A DNA stretch of 64,000 nt from Anaeramoeba flamelloides (taxonomy: Eukaryota; Metamonada; Anaeramoebidae): NCBI GenBank assembly GCA_027625915.1, contig JANTQA010000032.1:14400001-14464000 (forward strand), given 5' to 3'. This document shows positions 12,821 to 23,746 of this stretch, piece after piece. The notes under the pieces were generated by a model. The model saw only the letters and a program-made list of their open reading frames with translations. It was not told the origin of the DNA and did no database searches. Positions within the stretch are counted from its first letter, which is position 1, and each line of letters starts with the position of its first letter. The translations under genes were made by a program, and so were the position numbers.

Positions 12821-13375
12821 AGGTTTACAATCCCCAAAATTTAAAAAAAGATTATCTTGTTTCTTTTTTTACCACTTGTTAATTTGGTTCTTAGCTGATC
12901 GATCTTGTACTTGGTATGGATTTTAATAGTGGTTCAAAATGGCAATTTTTGACTCTTTATTTTTTTTATTTCCGAAATCCGATTTGAAGAGTTTGAGATT
13001 AATTGGCTGGAACTTTAGTTATAATAAAATGTGGTTTGTAGGTTGTTGATTTAAATTTTTAATTAAGTTTGGTTTTATTGGGAGCTTTTAAAAAAACTAT
13101 ATTTTTTCATTTAGTTAATTGACAAAAAAGTAAATCAAGATTTTTTTCTACAACCCAAAATTCAAAAGTTATTCTTGAACTTGTGTCAATCTATTAATCT
13201 TACACTCTTCAATTCGGATTTCGGAAATAAAAAAAATAAAGAGTCAAAAATTGCCATTTTGAACCACTATTAAAATTCATACCAAGTACAAGATTGATCA
13301 GTTAAGAACCAAATCGACAACTCACTACACCCTACACGTGATAATCTTTTTTCAAATTTCAGGGATTGTGATCCT
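12821..13375. mobile_element. Long-TIR element family 'AGGTTTACAATC', copy 1 (555 bp)
   Basis: Arms of about 160 bp are nearly perfect inverted repeats (the stretch AATAGTGGTTCAAAATGGCA occurs on the left and inverted on the right). TA flanks it (12819-12820 and 13376-13377). The centre includes GTTTGGTTTTATTGGGAGCT, also found in the third copy at 48.8 kb. No transposase frame is present. Confidence 0.8.
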
Positions 13376-14879
13376 TAAATGGCACTTAGAAAAATTAAAA
13401 ATCAAAAAGTTTTTTGAATGACAGTTTTTAAAAAAGTTTCAATTGTAAAGATTTTTAAAGAGGAAGTTATTGGGTATTATTTTTTAAAATCCACATATAA
13501 TTTTGAAAATAATTTCAAAAAACAAGAGTGTTGGAATTAAAAAAAAAATGAGACCACAATTATTGTACTATTTTTGAATTTTGAACAAAAAAAAACCCGA
13601 AAAAAACTCTATTAAACACTTTTTGCTACAAAATCAATAATTTAATGGGTTGATATAAGATGATAAACACATGAAAAAAAATAATGATTCTTCTGAATTT
13701 ATTTGGAATGTACCACAGTCAGCCATATTTCCTTTAAAATAAGAAGAGTTGAAACAAATAAAAAATATGTATGTTCAGAGGACAAAACTAGTTTCTCAGA
13801 AAAAAACCGGTATTTTTTTTTCTTCTTATTGTAAGAAAACATCTAATTCAATATTAAATTATAAATCGTTGGACATCTCAATTTTGAAGGTGAACTACTT
13901 GATCTTTAATGCAATTTTTATTTTCTTTCAGCAATTTTTCCAATTTGTACAAAATTTTTTGTAATTTCTCGATTATTTTTTATGAAAATTTCCCATTTTT
14001 TTTGAAAAAATAACTATATATTGAAGAACTTATTTATAATTTGATATTTCATTTTTAGAATTTTCTGTTTTAATAATGTTTACAAAACTAATATCATATT
14101 TAATTATCATGTACCACGGGTTCTTTGGATTACAAAAAACGAAAATTTTCGAAAAAAAAGAAATACAACTCATAATTTCCTTCATGGGTTTACTTATTTT
14201 TCATGTTTATTTTGACCAGCAGCCAAAACACTTTCAAATTTCAGACAATAAATTATTGTAAATGATTTTTTTTGAAGTGAATTTTAAGATTTTTTCAAGA
14301 GAAGAACTTTAAATTAACCTTTAAAAAAGTGCCACATATAGCCAATTTAATTTATTTTTAAATTAAACTACGTCCTTAAACATACTCACACCAAAATGTT
14401 CAATAAAAGAAATTAGTTGACTGATAAATTTAAAATAATTCCAAAAAAATTATTTATTAATTTTTCTTATTATAAATTTATTGACCCCTATCCCATAATA
14501 TTTCATTTCAAAGAATGTTTTCAAATTGAGTTTACTTTGAAAAAGTACCCTCCCATTGAAATCAACAAAATTCTTTTAATCGTCCATATCCAATTCCGAG
14601 TAAAAAATAAAAAAAAAATTTTTAGGAATCAAAAATTTTTTCAAGTTTTGATGATTTTCTCTGAAAGATCAATATTAGAAGAAAATTTGTTTAAAAATTA
14701 TCAATACTCAATCCTAAATTTATCACTAATACTTTCCTCAAACATTTGGGGTGTTTTCTCAGTGAAAAAAGTTTTTTTATTATTGAGAATAAGTTCGAAG
14801 ATTTAGAAAAAAACCAGTGATCATTTTTTTTTAGTTACAAAAACTTTAAATTACGTAATTTACCAAAAATTTTCATATA

Positions 14880-16700
14880 ATGTCTAATTCTCGAAAAAGA
14901 AATAATTCTAAAAAAGAAAAAAATAAGAACAAAGGAGCAACAAACCAACAAAATCAACAACAATCTAAAAAAAGAAGAACAAACAAAAATCAAAACAATC
15001 TCAAAAACCAAAATAACAACAAAAACAATCAAATAAACAAAAACCAAAACAATCCCACAAACAAAAATAATAAAACAAAACAAAACAATAAAGACAATAA
15101 CAATATTAAAAACCAAAATGTAAATACAAACAAAAATAATAAAACAAAACAAAACAATAAAAAAAACCAAAAAAAAAACAAAAACAATAATCCAAAACAA
15201 AATCAACAAAAAAATCAAAACAAAAAGAAAAAGAAAAAGAAAAACAAAACCAAAACCAAAACGCAAAGCGAAAAAGAAATAACATTTAAACAAATGCCCA
15301 TTATTTCCCAAATACAGTTTTCACTAGAAAAGCAAGGGTTTGTGAAGCCGACCGAAATCCAAAGAAGATCGATCCCACCATTTCTCGATGGCAAGGACAT
15401 TTTAGGGAATGCCAAGACAGGATCGGGCAAAACGTTAGCCTTTATGATCCCCTGTGCGCAGCTGCTTCACAAAGGCAAATTTCAACCGAGAAACGGTGTT
15501 GGCTGTTTAATCATTGCGCCCACAAGAGAATTGGTTTTACAAATTATGAAAGTTGCCGAGTACATCATGGCAAACCAGCCCCAAACGTTTGGGCACGTGA
15601 TCGGTGGTACAGACAAGTCCGAAGAGGCACGCAAATTACGCAACGGCATCAACTTATTAGTTGCCACGCCAGGGCGTTTACTTGATCATTTACAAAACAC
15701 GAGAGGCTTTGTGATCCGAAATTTGCAGTGTTTTGTGATTGACGAGGCCGATCGTGTTTTAGAGAATGGCTTTGAGGAGGAGTTGACGCAAATTGTGAAG
15801 TACTTGCCAAAAAAACGGCAAACAGTGCTCTTCTCTGCAACACAAACAAGGAGAATCAAGGACTTGGCAAAGCTGTCGTTTAAAGAAAAGCCCATGTACA
15901 TCGGTGTACACGACGATCAAAGTGAGGCAACGGTTGAAACCCTGGAACAGGGGTATGTGATCTGCCCGCAGGACAAGAAATTTTTAATTCTATTCACATT
16001 CTTAAGGAGGAACCATAACAAAAAAGTCATTGTCTTTTTCAGCTCTGTAAATTCGGTCAAATACCACCACGAGCTATTAAAATATCTGGACGTTGATGCA
16101 ATGTTTTTACATGGGAAGCAAAAGCAAAAGGTCAGAACAAATACCTTTAATAACTTTGTCCAAGCGACAGAGGGGATTTTATTATGTACAAACATTGCGG
16201 CGCGTGGCTTGGATATCCCTGAAATTGATTGGATCATACAAGTGGACCCCCCACAAAAGCCCCGCGAATACATTCACCGTGTTGGTAGAACTGCTCGCGC
16301 TGGGAAATGCGGGAAGGCAATTATACTTATTTTACAACCTGAAGTCGATTTTTTGAAATATTTAAGATTAGCAAAAATTCCATTAAACGAATACGAAATC
16401 CCAGAATCAAAAATTGTAAATATACAACGTCAATTGGAAGCAATGATCGAGAAAAATTATAGCCTTAAAGCGTTAGCAATAGACGCCTTTAGATCATTTT
16501 TTAATGCATATGATTCTCATTTTTTAAAGGAAATTTTTGATATAAATAAATTACATAAAGAAAAAATTGCAAGATCTTTTGGATTAACGTCAACACCACA
16601 AATACATTTCACATCAAATATCAAGAAAAAGAAAAGCACTTTACACAACTTTGACCAGATAAAAAACAAATTTAAGAAAAATATAAATATGAAAAAATAA
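14880..16700 (+). CDS. DDX18: DEAD-box RNA helicase DDX18/Has1 (60S ribosome biogenesis)
   Basis: One uninterrupted exon encodes 606 residues. Residues 1-130 are an N/K/Q-rich basic leader with an internal duplication (two NKNNKTKQNNK blocks). The helicase core follows: Q motif GFVKPTEIQ (153-161), Walker A AKTGSGKT (178-185), PTREL (214-218), DEAD (288-291), SAT (319-321), ARGLD (441-445) and HRVGRTAR (466-473). Features specific to the DDX18/Has1 branch are NGINLLVATPGRLLDHLQNT, DEADRVL...GFEEEL, EQGYVICP and KYHHELL, and after the core FNAYDSHFLKEIF, a DUF4217 signature. The family is nucleolar and acts in large-subunit pre-rRNA processing. The conserved core (about 15330-16330) is much richer in G and C than the leader and tail, as expected for a highly expressed gene under codon selection. 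ATG at 14880 is the first in frame. Confidence 0.97.
   Translation: MSNSRKRNNSKKEKNKNKGATNQQNQQQSKKRRTNKNQNNLKNQNNNKNNQINKNQNNPTNKNNKTKQNNKDNNNIKNQNVNTNKNNKTKQNNKKNQKKNKNNNPKQNQQKNQNKKKKKKKNKTKTKTQSEKEITFKQMPIISQIQFSLEKQGFVKPTEIQRRSIPPFLDGKDILGNAKTGSGKTLAFMIPCAQLLHKGKFQPRNGVGCLIIAPTRELVLQIMKVAEYIMANQPQTFGHVIGGTDKSEEARKLRNGINLLVATPGRLLDHLQNTRGFVIRNLQCFVIDEADRVLENGFEEELTQIVKYLPKKRQTVLFSATQTRRIKDLAKLSFKEKPMYIGVHDDQSEATVETLEQGYVICPQDKKFLILFTFLRRNHNKKVIVFFSSVNSVKYHHELLKYLDVDAMFLHGKQKQKVRTNTFNNFVQATEGILLCTNIAARGLDIPEIDWIIQVDPPQKPREYIHRVGRTARAGKCGKAIILILQPEVDFLKYLRLAKIPLNEYEIPESKIVNIQRQLEAMIEKNYSLKALAIDAFRSFFNAYDSHFLKEIFDINKLHKEKIARSFGLTSTPQIHFTSNIKKKKSTLHNFDQIKNKFKKNINMKK
15061..15161 (+). repeat. 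Direct repeat in the DDX18 leader
   Basis: A block of about 35 bp (AAACAAAAATAATAAAACAA and onward) occurs at 15061 and again at 15127, 66 bp apart and in frame. It encodes NKNNKTKQNNK twice and marks slippage or unequal exchange expanding the low-complexity leader. Confidence 0.75.
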
Positions 16701-18321
16701 ACGAAAAGAAAAAAAGATAAAGAAACATTATCAAAGATTTGTTTATTTGAAAAGTTTTTTAATAAATATAAATTTAACTGTATATTAAATAGAAAAATAT
16801 AATATAGTAAAAAGTTTTTGATTTTTATAATAACATTTTTTATCTTTTCAAAAATAAAATCCAAAAATTTTGAAAAATTTCAGACGAAATTCAAAATATG
16901 TTTTGGTACGTGAAATGATTGTGAATCGTTAAAAGTGTTATAAAAATACATTGAGTACTCTAGGATGCAAGGTTTTGCTCTAAATTTAGAGGAGTAGGTA
17001 AAAGTATAAGATTTGATGCCACAAAATATTAGTGAATTTTTTTTTTTGATTTGTGCATTTGTGGTGCAATTTTAGAAGAATTTTTTTTTTTTTGAACTGA
17101 TCTCAAATATTTTCTTAGGAGAATATTTTGAGCAATTTTTTCTTTTTTTTAATAATATCCTTACACTATTCTTTTATTTTTTATGTTTACTCAAATGTTG
17201 TTTGTATTAATAAAAACAAAAATGAATAAAAATAAATACAAAACCTAAAAATCTTAAAATCAAATAAAACAAATAAAATCATTTCAAATTGTTTTTGTGA
17301 TTCAATATTTGTATAAAATAAAAAAGTTTTGGTTTACGACACAAAGTCCAGGAAAGTGTTCACTAATTAGTGAGTTTTTTTATATTTATTTGAGCTCTAT
17401 TGGTAGATTTTAATTTTTTTCAATTTTTTTTGTCTTTTAGTACAGTTTTTTTTTTGAATCTAAAGAAAAGTCAATTTTTATTTTTTTTTTTTTGATTATT
17501 AACTTTCTTTTCTTTTGAAATAGAAGATGATTTGATAATTGGACTTATTTTCTTAAACTCATTTGTGTTGACCAATTTTATTCTTCTTTTTGTCATTAAT
17601 TAAAAAAAAGTAAATCAGATATAAAACATAAAACAGAATATACATATTTAATGATTGGATCTCATAAAAGCAATAATATACTTTCAGAATAACACAAAAA
17701 TCCCATGACTTCAAAATATTAATAACAGAAATAGAATTTTTGAAAATTTCAGATTAAGTTGTGTATCAGAAACAAAATTTTTCCATAAAAATTGATAGTT
17801 TGTTAAATGGTATATTTGAAAAAACTTCTAAGAATACAATTCGAACACCCAATTCTAGCTTTATGAGAAAATGAAAAGCAACTAATGTTTCTTATTAATA
17901 TGTTTGGAACTAATCTCAATATAAATTTAAATATATTTTTTTTTTTTTACATTTTATTAATTAATTTTATTAATTTATCTTTGTTTGACATTATAATGGA
18001 GTTAAATATTGAGATCTTTCAATGGATTTTTTCTCTTTATTTGTTTTTATTTTTTTCGGAAAAAAATTGATAAAGAAATTTTCCAAAAAAGTGAAAATAA
18101 AAAAAATGTAAAACTCCGGAGTTTTTACTTATATACTGACACAGCATGATCCTGAAAAAAATTTTCAAAAAAACAAAATATTATTTGCTAATTTTTTACT
18201 TTTTAATAACTTCACTTATAATAAACACTATTGGTTAATTAAAGATCTTGGATCAAAGATTATTTTTTGAAATATTTTATAATTTAAGTTGATAAATCCA
18301 ATTTTCCAGTTTCACTTAATA
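16701..18321. other. Gene-free AT-rich spacer
   Basis: DDX18 ends at 16700 and AATAAA-like tracts follow within about 100 bp (near 16760 and 16855). Beyond this I see only homopolymer-rich DNA and short chance frames. Confidence 0.5.
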
Positions 18322-19589
18322 GAGGTTTTGATGATAACATGCTATAATTCACGATAAAGTTACAAAAATCGCGAAAATTTCCATCAAATCGCGATATATC
18401 TTAAAATCGCGATAATTCAATATTATCGTGATAATATAACAAATCGCGATATTCTATAAAATCGCGATAATTATTATAAAATCGTGATAAATGCCAAAAT
18501 ATCGCGATTACTTTTGAATCGCGATATAATAGTTGATGGGTTTTTGGGCTAATTGAGAAATATTTTGAATAAAAAATTTTTTTTCATCAAAAAATAGATT
18601 AGGTGACAAAAAGTCATTCTTTGAAAAAACAACAAAAAAGATACTTGATCCAATCAAGGATCAGATCAAAGAGTTTTGTTGTGTTTTCATTTTATTTGGT
18701 TGACAAACCGATCGATCCTTTTAGATCAACAACAATAAGAACTAAAGAGAAATAAATATTTTTTCAGTTAATGGTGGTGCTGGAAATTGCTTTGAATAAT
18801 TAGTTTCTAAAACAACCAACCCTTAATCTGTTCTTTAAAGAATGTTTTCTTGGGTTACAATATTTTCATTTTTTCTCAGAAAGCTAAAAGGAGTTGGATA
18901 ACTCTTCAAAAGATTTCACAACATCCTTGCAAGATGATCACCAATTATTCAGATTTTTTATACAATTCTTGTCTTCTTCTTCTTTTTCTACTCATATCTT
19001 TGTATTGGACAGAAAACACAATTAGAATAATAGAGGTTTTTGTTTGATCGATCACCAATAAGAAGTCAAATTATTCTTTATTCTTTTTGGCTATTTAAAA
19101 TTGTGAAGGTAACAACTGCATTTTAAGAAAACACACATAATTTATATTCAAGTATATTGATGAGATGGGTAATTATTAGTTTGATCATAAAATTTGTTTG
19201 AGATTTTATATTTTGTTAAAAAAAAAATGAAAAGAATAAAATTTTTTTCCACAACAAACCAAACTCATTCCCTTTCTAAAAGTTTTCTATCTTTCAAAAC
19301 TTTCAAATACTTGAAGACAGTTCATAACCTTTGCAAACACTTTAGACATTTTTATTAAAGGGGAAAGTGTTGTAAAAATCTCAAGGATTTGTAAAAGTCA
19401 AGAGATTTTTTTTAAAATGAAATGAAAATAATAATTTTTCATTTTTTCGCGATAATGTTAATATCGCGAGAATGTTAAAATCGCGATTTTATGATTTTTC
19501 GCGATAAAGTTGGACTAATCGCGATTTTTTTAATATTATTGCGATTTTATTGTTAATATAATTATAATATATGTTATCATCAAAACCTC
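18322..19589. mobile_element. TIR element with subterminal TCGCGA iteron arrays, 1268 bp
   Basis: The ends are inverted repeats GAGGTTTTGATGATAACAT (the right end is the reverse complement for 19 of 19 bases), flanked by TA (18320-18321 and 19590-19591). Inside the left end, TCGCGA or one-base variants begin at 18349, 18369, 18389, 18407, 18426, 18444, 18462, 18482, 18502 and 18519. Inside the right end they begin at 19447, 19464, 19481, 19499, 19519 and 19539. Spacing is 17-20 bp throughout. The 900-bp centre has no convincing reading frame. Iterated subterminal motifs are transposase binding sites in hAT, Mutator and P elements; here that role is inferred. A decayed relative of the left end lies at 51577-51715. 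Confidence 0.8.
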
Positions 19590-20381
19590 TAATATTTTGT
19601 TCTAATTTAATAGTAAAAAAGTTGAATATATTTTTTTTTCACAGTTAAGGGGTTATAATCTTAAATTTTAAAAATAATATAAATTTAATAAATATCTTTC
19701 AAACGGAAATCAATTATTTTGACTATTATGGAATTATTTATTGATATAAATTGAAAAAAATATTTTGTTTTTTGATTTCTCGGTTAGGTTTTTTTAACTT
19801 TTTATAATGAACAGAAAATTTAAATAAATTTTTAGGTTATTTCAAAAAGTAAAAAAAAAAAAACCAGTGGACTATCTTTAGGTTTTCCAGAATTCAAAGG
19901 CATTGGGTAAAATCATATATATTTAATTCTATTCTTTTGAATTCTGGAAAATCTATGCACTCTACTTACACTCTCAATATTTATCAGCGGTTATTTTTTT
20001 TTTCTTTATTTAAGTTTTTTTAGAAGTGTTAAGTTTTTTCTCAACTATTATTTATTATCTATTCAAAAAAATACCCAAAAGTTGAATTTAAGTAAAATTC
20101 ATTGTGGCATCCAAACAAAAATTTTTTACCCAAAAACAGACCTTTTTTATAAACTAAAGATTTTTGAAAATTCTGGTTATACTGACTACAATAAATATAA
20201 TATCCTCATGAATTTAAAGTTCTGTAATTTTGATTCATTTATAAATAAAGTCTATTATTAGAGATGATAGATTAAGGAACATAATAGTTTTATATAACTT
20301 TTTTTTTTCAATTTTATTTTTTCATACTAGTGAGGTGCTTTAAAAATAAATGTTATCAAAATTTAACCAAAAATAAACCCC
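19590..20381 (+). repeat. Old dispersed repeat (hairpin plus downstream block), copy 2, with spacer
   Basis: A hairpin module at 19882-19955 (TTTTCCAGAATTCAAAGG ... CTTTTGAATTCTGGAAAA) is followed by a block (20036-20335) related to 1800-2190. The first 240 bp are plain AT-rich spacer. Confidence 0.55.
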
Positions 20382-20900
20382 AATTCAAAATTTTTAACAC
20401 ACCAAAATTCGATTTGTGAAAAAAAAACTTATTTAATCAATTCAAGAAGATTTACCAAATTAGACCATTCACTAATTGAAATGCCAGCAATTTTTTATAA
20501 ATTACAATACTCATAAAACAATAAATAAATAATTATCAATATAAATAAATCATGGGTCTGTTAAAAATTTTGTAGAGAGCAAAACAAAAAAAAAAAGATT
20601 AGTGAATTTGTTTAAATTCTATTAGCAATTATTGATCGATCAAAGTTTAGATACTACCAACTAATTTTATTTGAGTTCTTCTATTTGGAACAACTCAACT
20701 TTAACATAATATCAATTGTTCAAAAAAATTTTGATCCAACAAAACAAATTACACAATTCAAACAATGTAATGAAAACAAAAACTAAAAGAAGAAAAAATG
20801 ATTTTCATATTTTACAAAAATCAAAATTATCTCCAATTTCAATGAAAATGTATTATAGTGATTGTTTGGAACCTTTTAGCTGTGTGGAAAATTTTGAATT
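20382..20900 (+). mobile_element. Repeat family C, copy 1 (about 520 bp, TIR AATTCAAAATTTTnnACACA)
   Basis: Four full-length relatives occur in the window: here, 30170-30691 (opposite strand), 38499-39010 and 47458-47979. Each has short imperfect inverted ends (AATTCAAAATTTTTAACACA against AATTCAAAATTTTCCACACA) and a conserved internal palindrome TTGATCGATCAA. There is no coding frame, so this is probably a non-autonomous DNA transposon. The target site is unclear. Confidence 0.7.
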
Positions 20901-21913
20901 ATAATTTATGTGATATCATGTTTTTTTTTTTTTTTGTTATAAAAAAGCCCCTTTTTTATTCGATTGGTATCTTTAACCAGTTTAACCTAAAAAGAAAAAA
21001 TAATTAAATGTTTAATAAACAATTAGATTGAATTCTTTTTAAACATGTTCCTTCGGAAGGATAATCCCTTTATGTAGTCATTTAACCTCTGATAAAATCT
21101 TTATTGATACATTTATCATTTTTTAAATGTGTCAAAACCAGGGTATATCCATATTATCAATTTTTTTAGCTTCCCTCCAAACCCAAGAATCTACTTTTAT
21201 TAAATCAAAAAGATTTTTTATTACTATTTATTTGTTATTTTTTTTTGTATTAATTGGTAACAATCCATGAATTAAAAGAAAACAAAATAACCTCAAAACT
21301 TTTCTTGAATTACAAATTGATTTTTTGAAAAAATATTTTCTCTCTCCCCTGTAAAAATAGATTTTTTCCAACTTTTATTTTATTTTCAATTATATTCTAC
21401 TAACTCAATGAATAAATTTTTAATAATTTTCTATGATTGCCTAATTTCAAAGTTAGTCAAGGTGTATGTGTATTTTATCTTAAGTTTCAATTGAACATAA
21501 TTCAAGTTTTGAAAAGAAAAGAATTGTTTAAAAAGGATTATAAATTCCATTTCACAACTACTTTTTTACCTTTTGCATAAATATCGAAAAATCAATACAA
21601 TAATTCTGAATTCATTTCATAAAGAATAATTTTTTGGAGCTGATTTGGACTTATTAATAAAATGAAATAAAAAAATAATCAGAAGGCGATATATTAAACA
21701 AATTTATTTCAAAAGAAAATTCTCATCTTCTCAGAAAAATAGTCTATTTAAATTAAAATTCAAAAAACAATTATGAATTAGATCGTTTTAAAAAAGTGAG
21801 AAGTCAAAGAGCATAAAAAAATGTTCAGAAAAATAGTTCTATTTAGTTTATCAACAGTATTGTTGATATTTTTTTAAAACCTTTTGCACACACATTTTTT
21901 AAATGACTTTAAA
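20901..21913. other. Gene-free AT-rich spacer
   Basis: No gene, RNA or repeat is recognised between the family C copy and the 3' end of RNASEH2B. Confidence 0.5.
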
Positions 21914-23113
21914 TTATTTTTTTGTGGTTCTTTTTTTCTTTCTGGTATGTGCAGAATTAGTTTGTTTTCGAGTATATTTCCTTTTTGTTGTTTTTTTTGT
22001 TGTTTTTGTTTTTGTTTTTGGTTTAGTCTTTGTTTTTGACTTTGACTTTGACTTTGGCTTTGTCTTTCTTTTTCTTTTTGCTTTTGTTTTTGTTTTTGTT
22101 TTTTCTTTCTCTTTCTCTTTCTCTTTTTCGTCATCAACCTCCTCTTTTTTTAAACCCAATTGTATTTTAAGCAAATCACTCCACCTGTTATTTGTATAAT
22201 CCATAATTAAATTATAAGTGAATTGCTTTGCAGAACGTTCGGTAATGCCCTCTTCTAAAATTATTTTATCTTCTTTGCTCCCATACTCAAAAACTTGGAA
22301 GAATTTCAATAAACCTACTTTTTTTTTCTTTTCAGAAATCTTTTTTACTCCACCAGTTAAAACAAATCGATCTTGATCAGCTTTTTCCATTTTAAGAATA
22401 ACATTTGTAATCCTTAAAATTTTTTTCTCAAGCCAAGAAATTACTAATTCTTCATTTAAAATAAAGATTCTTTTTGTTTTATCTTCAATTATCAAATCTT
22501 GATTCTTTTCCTTTTCCTTTTCTTTTTCCTTTTCTGTTTCTTCTCCTTTTTCTTTTTCTTTTTCATTTTCTTTTTCATTTTCAATCTCTTTTTTGTTTGT
22601 ATTTCCTTGATCGATTGCACATAAAAAATGAAGTGATTTCAAAAGATTAATTTTTTTTTCAAGTTTTGGTAAAATATAATGTGAAGCAAGAAACTCTTGG
22701 TAAGAAAACTGTATAGGATCTTTGCTAAATTTTGTACAAAATTTAGTCTCTAAGATTCTTAATACAAGAAAGGTTGGATCAATTTTGGTGGTTACAAATA
22801 AATTGCCGTCCTGTTGCACATAATCAGCAAGAAAAAAAGAACGTGGTGGTCGTGAGTGTTTAAAGATTTCCAGGATTGTTCCGTTTGTTAAGAACACATA
22901 AACGCCTTGTTCACCTGCTTTGTTTTCAAAATTAAACATCATTGATGAGTCCCATTCATTTTTTTGATCTAGATCGTTTAAGAGTAAAAAAAAAAAGCAA
23001 ATTGAGGAAGAAAAAAAATTATTTATTATTTTAAAGATCGTTTGGTGTGAAGAGAGAAAAAAATTCAAATTACAAGCCGAAACAAGAAGAATCTTTTTTT
23101 TTGAAGAAGACAT
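21914..23113 (-). CDS. RNASEH2B: Ribonuclease H2 subunit B, 2 exons
   Basis: Exons are 23113-23074 and 22968-21914, giving 364 residues after removal of a 105-nt intron (donor T|GTAATT, acceptor GATCTAG). Splicing joins KKILLVSA to YQKNEWDSSMMFNF, matching the LVSxY start of the family. The triple-barrel part shows VYVFLTNGTILEIFKHSRPP and IDPTFLVLRILE, the latter being the DPxFLxLxxL hallmark. The helical part shows ISWLEKKILRI, and AKQFTYNLIMDYTNNRWSD before LGL resembles the domain's end. RNase H2 removes ribonucleotides from DNA; subunit B is structural and in many species carries the PCNA contact. An E/K-rich insert (about residues 140-175) and a long KT/KR-repeat basic tail are additions. 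The intron is a multiple of three and has no stop, so retention would still give a readable protein. Confidence 0.9.
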   Translation of the reverse strand: MSSSKKKILLVSACNLNFFLSSHQTIFKIINNFFSSSICFFFLLLNDLDQKNEWDSSMMFNFENKAGEQGVYVFLTNGTILEIFKHSRPPRSFFLADYVQQDGNLFVTTKIDPTFLVLRILETKFCTKFSKDPIQFSYQEFLASHYILPKLEKKINLLKSLHFLCAIDQGNTNKKEIENEKENEKEKEKGEETEKEKEKEKEKNQDLIIEDKTKRIFILNEELVISWLEKKILRITNVILKMEKADQDRFVLTGGVKKISEKKKKVGLLKFFQVFEYGSKEDKIILEEGITERSAKQFTYNLIMDYTNNRWSDLLKIQLGLKKEEVDDEKEKEKEKEKTKTKTKAKRKRKTKPKSKSKSKTKTKPKTKTKTTKKTTKRKYTRKQTNSAHTRKKKRTTKK

Positions 23114-23348
23114 TTGAATAAGAGTTAATAAAAAAATGATCTATTCAAAAAGAGGAATAGGACAAACAATTAGTTTACGTTACAATAACTTTGAGTCTCT
23201 GAAAACTCTTTAAACGTAATTATAAGATTCGAACTCTTCATAACACCTATAAAGGGTAGATCCTATTTACAGGTTGTAAGCTTGTAAAAATTCCAGATTT
23301 TTTTTGTCTTTCAAATGTAGAATTTCAAATTATGGAGATAAGTTTTTA

Positions 23349-23746
23349 AGGTTTACTACCCCGGAAATTTGTAATAAGATTATCTTGTGTTGGGTGTGGC
23401 GAATTGTTAATTTGGTTCTTATCTGATCGATCTTGTCCTTGGTATTACTTTTAATAGTTGTTCAAGAGTTGGTGATTAAAGTAAAGTATTTTTTTTTTTT
23501 CCAAATTACAAATTGAGGAGTATAGGTTCAATCGTTTTGAAGTTATTTAATAACTAATGTGATTAATAGGTGCTCAATTGAAATTTTCATTTCCCTGTTA
23601 CTCAATTTCCTAAAAAAAATAATTATTAAAAGATTATATACTATAAAAATTCTGAAAAAGTTATTGTTTGATTAACTAATACCCAAATAACAAGTATCTA
23701 AACACAACACATGATACCCCCCCCCCTTGTTTCAGGGTTTGATCCT
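23349..23746. mobile_element. Long-TIR element family 'AGGTTTACAATC', copy 2 (398 bp)
   Basis: The left end AGGTTTACTACCCCGGAAAT continues to AGATTATCTTGTG, as in the copies at 12.8 and 48.3 kb. The right end inverts this less exactly (a C run precedes TTGTTTCAGGGTTTGATCCT). TA flanks both sides (23347-23348 and 23747-23748). It lies about 235 bp upstream of the RNASEH2B start codon. Confidence 0.65.

Larger units (their letters stand above)
11023..14879. other. Intergenic region between divergent GPR107-like and DDX18 genes
   Basis: It contains two mobile elements (11418-11891 and 12821-13375) and otherwise no recognised feature. Open frames at 12020-12349 (-) and 13749-14806 (+) are rich in F, I, K and N, match no family I know and look like chance frames in AT-rich DNA. 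Promoters of the two flanking genes should lie here, but no specific motif can be defended. Confidence 0.5.

Noticed and set aside
14417-14806. 129-codon frame upstream of DDX18
   Set aside because: Composition is that of translated AT-rich spacer (I, F, K, N) and no domain or splice partner is seen.
14835-15311. 158-codon minus-strand frame of hydrophobic F/V/I/L
   Set aside because: It is the mirror image of the N/K/Q-rich DDX18 leader.
18349-18525. CRISPR-like array of short repeats with regular spacing
   Set aside because: Repeats are only 6-8 bp, palindromic and spaced 17-20 bp, lie inside a TIR element and the context is clearly eukaryotic.
21903-22199. Plus-strand F/V-rich frame of 98 codons
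   Set aside because: It mirrors the KT/KR repeats of the RNASEH2B tail.
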